Shown: positions 60,047-64,000 of the stretch, in pieces
Position numbering within the stretch: the first letter of the stretch is position 1
Layout: each line of letters starts with the position of its first letter
From: Pseudomonadota bacterium
GTDB taxonomy: Bacteria; Pseudomonadota; Gammaproteobacteria; Steroidobacterales; Steroidobacteraceae
Direction of reading: 5' to 3'
Assembly (NCBI GenBank): GCA_021838635.1
Contig: JAKCDC010000004.1
Coordinates: 1-64,000, forward strand
Length of the DNA: 64,000 nt
Notes under the pieces: model-generated
The model's input: the letters and a program-made list of their open reading frames with translations, nothing else
The model's database searches: none
Told to the model about the DNA's origin: nothing
Position numbers and translations under genes: made by a program

Positions 60047-60975
60047 AACGGCGCTCGGCGGCCGACGGTGCGGGCGGTGCGGCACTGCGCGTAGAGCGCA
60101 GGGATGCTCTGCAGAACCGGCTCCGGCACGCGGGCCACAGCGGGCGGACCGTAGCGTTCACGCTCGGCCAACAGCGCCACCTGCGCGAACTCCTCGCGCT
60201 GTGCGCCGGTGTCAAAACGTGCCTGTGTCGCCAGTTCCCGGCAGGTCAGGTGCTGCGCACGCTCCAGACGCCCGCTTTCGACCAATGCTTCGATGAGTAC
60301 TCGCAGGATGCGCGAGGGCTGACTGCCGAGCGTGCTCCAGTCCGGGGAGGGTGGGGCGGGGGCTGCCGTCTTCCCCCTTGGCGCCCTGGGGTGCCGCGCG
60401 GGGTGAGGCGTTCGGGGTTTGAACAGGCCGGCACGCAGGCCGAAGTACACGCCAACCAGCGCAAGGGCGAACAGCAGCGCCACGAGGCACCACAATAGCG
60501 TATGCAGCAGCTGTACGCCGCCGCGTCCGCGCAGCAGTGCGCGCAGGTGCTCGCGCACGAAGGTCGTCAGCGGCGCGCTCCAGTGCCTGAGCCATGTGCG
60601 TATTCGGTCCCACTCGCTCGGTGCCGGTGTAGGGGCGGCGAGCGCCTCGGCGGTGTCCTGCAGCACTGCGGGGTTGGGTGCGGGCGACCGGGGTGCGCCG
60701 GCGTAGTGGCGCGCCAGCGCCGCGAGCTCACCGAGACCGGCCGACTGCAGTGTCGTGCGCCACGCTGGCGGCAGCAGCCCCCGCAGTCCGAGCTGCTTCA
60801 GTGCGTGGCCGAGTGCCGGACACTGCGCGTGCAGTGCCGGCCAGCCCTTGAGCACCGGGGAGTGGGCCGCGCACTGCGCGAGCACGGTCTGCGGCGGTGG
60901 TACCGCGGCGCGCAGCGGCGTCACGGCGCTCCAGAGCGTCACGAGCGCCAATGCCAAGAGCGGCCGGCCCGGCAT
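60043..60975 (-). CDS. DUF4129-family membrane protein
   Basis: 310 aa. Signal or anchor segment at 5-23. A Cys-containing periplasmic part follows. One membrane helix sits near 157-180 (LHTLLWCLVALLFALALVGVYFGL). The C-terminal cytoplasmic domain is DUF4129-like: ILRVLIEALVESGRLERAQHLTCRELATQARF, EEFAQVALLAERERYG. DUF4129 domains sit at the end of transglutaminase-like proteins in related loci; here it is a separate gene without transglutaminase. Tightly packed between its neighbours (3 bp after the upstream gene's stop). Confidence 0.8.
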   Translation of the reverse strand: MPGRPLLALALVTLWSAVTPLRAAVPPPQTVLAQCAAHSPVLKGWPALHAQCPALGHALKQLGLRGLLPPAWRTTLQSAGLGELAALARHYAGAPRSPAPNPAVLQDTAEALAAPTPAPSEWDRIRTWLRHWSAPLTTFVREHLRALLRGRGGVQLLHTLLWCLVALLFALALVGVYFGLRAGLFKPRTPHPARHPRAPRGKTAAPAPPSPDWSTLGSQPSRILRVLIEALVESGRLERAQHLTCRELATQARFDTGAQREEFAQVALLAERERYGPPAVARVPEPVLQSIPALYAQCRTARTVGRRAPL

Positions 60976-60978
60976 GGC

Positions 60979-61905
60979 TCAGGGGGCGCTGAGTGCCTCC
61001 GCCCGTGCGGCCAAGTCGGCGCCTTCAACCCGCAGCGTCAGGTCTCGGAAGATCACCAGCGAGATGGCAGAACTGAGCGGCAGGGTCAAAAGATGTGTGG
61101 TCTGCGAAATCATCTGCGCGATGCGCAGGTGGGTGCCGAGCTGCGTTTGCGATGCGGCGTGCAGCGAGAACAGTCCGAACGCGCCGCTGAGCGCCCAGGG
61201 TACGATGAAGCCGAGGATGCCGATGACGATGTTCGCCACAAACAGAATGGCCGTGACACGCCACCAGTGGCCCTTGACCAGGCGCCAGCTGCGCCCGATG
61301 GCGGCGGCGGCCCCGGTGTCCTCGACGAACATGGCGGCCTGCCACAGCAACAGCCGCAGCGACACATAGATGAACACGCAGGCAGATGCGATTCCCACCA
61401 CTGCGATGAGCACCCAGGGCAGCGGGTGCATGAGAGTGGCGCGGTCGGCGTGGAAGATCGCCACAACGGCGACCACGACGATGATCATGGGGATCGCGAT
61501 GGCGAACATGATCAGCCCCTGCAGGATCACCCCTGCGATCAGGCGCAGCAATCGGTGCAGACCGACGTTCAGTGCCGCACCGGTTTCGAGCGATCCCCCT
61601 TGCATCGTGCGAATCTGCGTCGCGAACAGTGCGCCGGTGACCACCATGATGATCAGCAGCAGCGCGATGGTCGCCAGCGCATTCTGCGGTCCGTTCATCA
61701 ATGTCCACATGATCATCTCGTGCTGCCACGCCGAGACGTTCAGCGGCGGTAGTGTCGGCGTCACGGCAAATACCGCGATTGCGCCGGCAACAATGGTGAT
61801 CAGTGCCAGAATCCAGCAACGGCTGAACGATGCGCTGAACAGCCGTAGCCAATCGTCGAGTACACCGCCGATCGACTGAGGTGCGGAGGATGCCTGGTAT
61901 GTCAT
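60979..61905 (-). CDS. Six-helix integral membrane protein of the MoxR locus
   Basis: 308 aa with about six membrane segments (ILALITIVAGAIAVFAV, ALATIALLLIIMVVTGALFA, LLRLIAGVILQGLIMFAIAIPMIIVVVAVVAIF, LPWVLIAVVGIASACVFIYVSLRLLLW, AILFVANIVIGILGFIVPWAL, and a C-terminal helix). The segment YVSLRLLLWQAAMFVEDTGAAAAIGRSWRLVKGHWWRV is typical of DUF7544/glycerophosphodiester-like membrane domains found in these loci. The ATG at 61905 has GGAG upstream. First gene of the leftward MoxR operon, divergent from RDD. Confidence 0.75.
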   Translation of the reverse strand: MTYQASSAPQSIGGVLDDWLRLFSASFSRCWILALITIVAGAIAVFAVTPTLPPLNVSAWQHEMIMWTLMNGPQNALATIALLLIIMVVTGALFATQIRTMQGGSLETGAALNVGLHRLLRLIAGVILQGLIMFAIAIPMIIVVVAVVAIFHADRATLMHPLPWVLIAVVGIASACVFIYVSLRLLLWQAAMFVEDTGAAAAIGRSWRLVKGHWWRVTAILFVANIVIGILGFIVPWALSGAFGLFSLHAASQTQLGTHLRIAQMISQTTHLLTLPLSSAISLVIFRDLTLRVEGADLAARAEALSAP

Positions 61906-62014
61906 GATCGCTCCGATGCAGTTGCGGGTCGGCGGCCGCCGGGCCGGCGTCTTGCCGCCATCGGGCAGAATAGCTAAGCTGAACCTTGACCGGCAACCCT
62001 TTTCATCGTACGGG

Positions 62015-62752
62015 ATGGCGATGGCCGAGGCTGTACTCACCGTCAGGAGTCTTACGGGCGTCGAGATGACGCTGCCGGTTGCAGGACCGGGAATGCGCAG
62101 CTACGCATTTCTCATCGATTGGCAGATCCGCCTGCTCGGCGCGCTCGCCGTCCTGCTCATTGTCGTGCTGCTGCGCCTCCTGCCGGGGCTGCCTAAGCCG
62201 TTTGCCGCGCATCTGCTGCTGGGCGGCGGCATCGTCTCGGTGCTGATTTATCTGCTATATCAGCCGGTTGCTGAAATCGTGACGCGAGGCCGCACCCCGG
62301 GGCTACGCTCGGCCGGGGCACGGATCGTGACGCTGGAGGGCACCACGCCGGGTATAGGGCCGTTGCTGGTTCGCAACATTTTTAGACTGATCGATGCTCT
62401 GCCGCTGTGTTATGTCGTCGGGCTGGTCACCTGCATGCTGACCGAGCAGCACGTCCGTCTCGGGGACATCGTGGCCGGCACGGTGATGGTGTGCGCGGCC
62501 GAGGAGGCGGGGGGGCCGCTCGATCGGCTCGCGCTGCATGCCCAGCACAGCGCGCTGCCGCCCGATACCGCCGAGCTCGTGCATGACTTGCTTGGGCGCT
62601 TCAATACTTTGGCGCCGGCGCAGCGCACCGCGCTCGCGCTCACAGTGCTGCGCAAGGTCGATCCGGACTTCGGCGCATCCGCGACGCCGCCCGAGGAGAG
62701 TGTGCTGCGGGCGAGGCTGGAGGCGTTGCTTGGGCGTATCGAACGATCCTGA
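62015..62752 (+). CDS. RDD-family membrane protein
   Basis: 245 aa. The RDD domain covers residues 25-160: RSYAFLIDWQIRLLGALAVLLIVVLLRLLPG (the first R..D pair), YLLYQPVAEIVTRGRTPGLRSAGARIVTLEG and LLVRNIFRLIDALPLCYVVGLVTCMLTEQHVRLGDIVAGTVMV. A cytoplasmic helical end follows. Some RDD proteins are sodium/proton antiporters, but the function here is unknown. Start ATG 62015 (or 62021) lacks a strong ribosome site. Overlaps the SpoIIM-like gene by 23 bp, so they are coupled. Confidence 0.88.
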   Translation: MAMAEAVLTVRSLTGVEMTLPVAGPGMRSYAFLIDWQIRLLGALAVLLIVVLLRLLPGLPKPFAAHLLLGGGIVSVLIYLLYQPVAEIVTRGRTPGLRSAGARIVTLEGTTPGIGPLLVRNIFRLIDALPLCYVVGLVTCMLTEQHVRLGDIVAGTVMVCAAEEAGGPLDRLALHAQHSALPPDTAELVHDLLGRFNTLAPAQRTALALTVLRKVDPDFGASATPPEESVLRARLEALLGRIERS

Positions 62753-63722
62753 GGCGGCGCTTTGGGTGCGCAAGCACGCCCCGCAGTGGCAGCAGCTCGC
62801 GGCTGAAACCGCGGCGGCCGCGCACCACGCGCACCCGAGCGTCGAGCAAGCGCTGCGCACGCTCGGGGCCTACCGCACGCTCGCGCGTCATCTGGCCACG
62901 GTACGCTCGCTGATGCCGGGCAGTCTGCCGGCGGCCGCGCTGGAGCGAACGTGCGCGCAGTTGCATACCGCCGTGAATCGCCCGAGGCACTTCGGTCGTG
63001 CCGAATGGCTGCGGATGGTGCGGGAGGACGTGCCCGCCGCGGCCGCGACCGTGCGGGTCACGACCCTGTGGCTCGCGGCGTTGCTCGTGGCGAGCGCAGG
63101 TGCCGGGTGGTGGCTGGTGAGCCGCTATCCGGAGCTCGTCAGCCTGATCGCCAGTCCGCAGATGATCGATGGTGTCGAGCATGGGCACCTGTGGACCTAC
63201 CAGATCCTCAACCTCGGGCCGCCAGCGCTGCTTTCGGCGCGGATTTTCTCCAACAACGTCATGGTCACGCTCGCAGCGTTCTGCTTCGGCACGCTGGTCG
63301 GCCTCGGGGCGTTCTACATGATCGCCTTCAATGGTCTGATGCTGGGAGGACTGCTCGCTTTTACGCACCAGCACGGCCTCGGACTCGGCCTGCTCAAATT
63401 CACCCTTGCGCACGGACCTGTGGAGCTGTCGGTGATGTGCCTGGCAGCCGCGGCCGGCACGGCACTCGGCGAGGCGCTCATCCGCCCCGGCGAGTTCACG
63501 CGCAGCGAGGCGCTGCGCCAGCGCGCCGCGCAGCTCGGCCCGCTGTTGCTGGCCTGTGCGCTGCTGTTGCTCGGGTCGGGGCTGATCGAAGGGTTCATCT
63601 CACCGCGGCCGCAGATCTCGATCCCGGTGCGCATCGGGATTGGCCTCGGCTACTGGACGCTGATGATGCTGTGGCTCACGGGGCGACTCTTCCGGCGCAC
63701 CCGACGGCCGGTCATTTCCTGA
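62730..63722 (+). CDS. SpoIIM-like (stage II sporulation protein M family) membrane protein
   Basis: 330 aa. A cytoplasmic helical N-domain (VRKHAPQWQQLAAETA) precedes about six membrane helices: TLWLAALLVASAGAGWWLV, then the SpoIIM/DUF95 core ARIFSNNVMVTLAAFCFGTLVGLGAFYMIAFNGLMLGGL, FTLAHGPVELSVMCLAAAAGTALGEALI and the C-terminal pair. In non-sporulating bacteria these genes travel with RDD and MoxR genes. No ATG suits the start; I propose TTG at 62730, which has a GGAGG 6 bp upstream and adds seven residues before the conserved part. Confidence 0.85.
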   Translation: MGVSNDPEAALWVRKHAPQWQQLAAETAAAAHHAHPSVEQALRTLGAYRTLARHLATVRSLMPGSLPAAALERTCAQLHTAVNRPRHFGRAEWLRMVREDVPAAAATVRVTTLWLAALLVASAGAGWWLVSRYPELVSLIASPQMIDGVEHGHLWTYQILNLGPPALLSARIFSNNVMVTLAAFCFGTLVGLGAFYMIAFNGLMLGGLLAFTHQHGLGLGLLKFTLAHGPVELSVMCLAAAAGTALGEALIRPGEFTRSEALRQRAAQLGPLLLACALLLLGSGLIEGFISPRPQISIPVRIGIGLGYWTLMMLWLTGRLFRRTRRPVIS

Positions 63723-63724
63723 TG

Positions 63725-63749
63725 CGACACGCCGCGTGGCGGCGTGTCG
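63725..63749 (+). terminator. Hairpin terminator after the SpoIIM-like gene
   Basis: A perfect 11-bp stem (CGACACGCCGC with GCGGCGTGTCG) and a 3-nt loop start 3 bp after the stop. No U-tract. Confidence 0.6.
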
Positions 63750-64000
63750 GCGCTGTCTCGCTGGATGCACGCGGGGAACGCGGTCCTGAGGTCCGGCCAC
63801 CCGCCGGGGGCCATTGAGCCGGGCTGCGGCCGCGTGCTCAAGGGCGTAACGCAGACTTGCTCCATTGGCGAGCACCATCTGCCCGCGCGGGTCATGTTGC
63901 GTGTTGACGGCTACACCACCGTGGCGCAGTACGCCTGCTACGATGTGCCGGTGAGTATCCAGGTGCCGGCGGCCTGAGAGCCGCCGCGCGCATTTACACC
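63750..64000. other. Window end without a clear gene
   Basis: ORFs here (63744-63977 plus, 63600-63878 minus) compete and match no family I recognise. The plus-strand frame's end (ARVMLRVDGYTTVAQYACYDVPVSIQ) is somewhat protein-like but is not enough to call. Confidence 0.35.

Noticed and set aside
1-64000. CRISPR arrays, rRNA, tRNA, insertion sequences, attachment sites
   Set aside because: I looked for spaced direct repeats, conserved RNA segments and transposase or integrase motifs and saw none. A tRNAscan and Infernal run would settle small RNAs.

Overview
The window is a 64 kb stretch of high-GC bacterial chromosome, apart from a less GC-rich first 2-3 kb. FecI/FecR surface signalling, CbpA/CbpM, two sigma-32-like promoters, Tex, several glutathione transferases and dense cyclic-di-GMP genes point to a gammaproteobacterium, perhaps near Xanthomonadales/Nevskiales. 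That placement is inference. I saw no rRNA, tRNA, CRISPR array, transposase or phage genes. About 50 protein genes are supported; most other ORF-track lines are shadows.

Layout: 0.1-3.1 kb holds a chromosomal TraT-like lipoprotein and a nitronate monooxygenase separated by 1 kb with no clear gene. 3.7-9.8 kb is a DNA-processing block: an overlapping SbcD-like/SbcC-like pair convergent with a MazG-like pyrophosphohydrolase and a DUF2075 helicase carrying a PD-(D/E)XK-like N-terminus. 10.1-13.0 kb encodes a large secreted protein of unknown function. 13.3-21.1 kb is a cell-surface signalling and peptide-handling block: ECF sigma factor, FecR, TonB receptor with an STN domain, D-aminopeptidase-like serine hydrolase, dipeptide epimerase and an ACT-like protein. 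The same 15-nt element lies upstream of the sigma gene and of the receptor. 22-28 kb has an Ldh-family dehydrogenase and a galactose/galactonate-type cassette (mutarotase, KDPGal aldolase, sodium symporter, 2-TM protein).

28.3-31.8 kb holds cbpA-cbpM diverging from trxC, with a sigma-32-like promoter on each side, then an ABC exporter. 32-39.8 kb holds a CPBP protease, a large BNR-repeat exoprotein, a broken retropepsin gene, an EthD-like protein, a PrnB-like (heme-dioxygenase superfamily) protein and a stand-alone Lrp ligand domain. 40-53 kb is rich in signal transduction: GAF-GGDEF, MHYT-GGDEF-EAL, a hybrid histidine kinase, REC-EAL and an unusual J-domain/zinc-ribbon/PilZ fusion. Inside it are tex and a divergent pair made of a CarH/LitR-type B12 photoreceptor regulator and folE2, with two matching 15-bp inverted repeats around the folE2 promoter.

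53-56 kb has an SDR/WYL-regulator pair and two convergent GST genes. 56.1-63.7 kb is the MoxR/DUF58/DUF4129/DUF4350 locus, divergent from RDD and SpoIIM-like genes. Several convergent gene pairs are closed by clean GC-rich hairpins. The observations I rate highest are the B12-photoreceptor/folE2 control region, the PrnB-like protein, the J-PilZ fusion, the surface-signalling D-peptide block and the SbcCD-like/DUF2075/MazG block.
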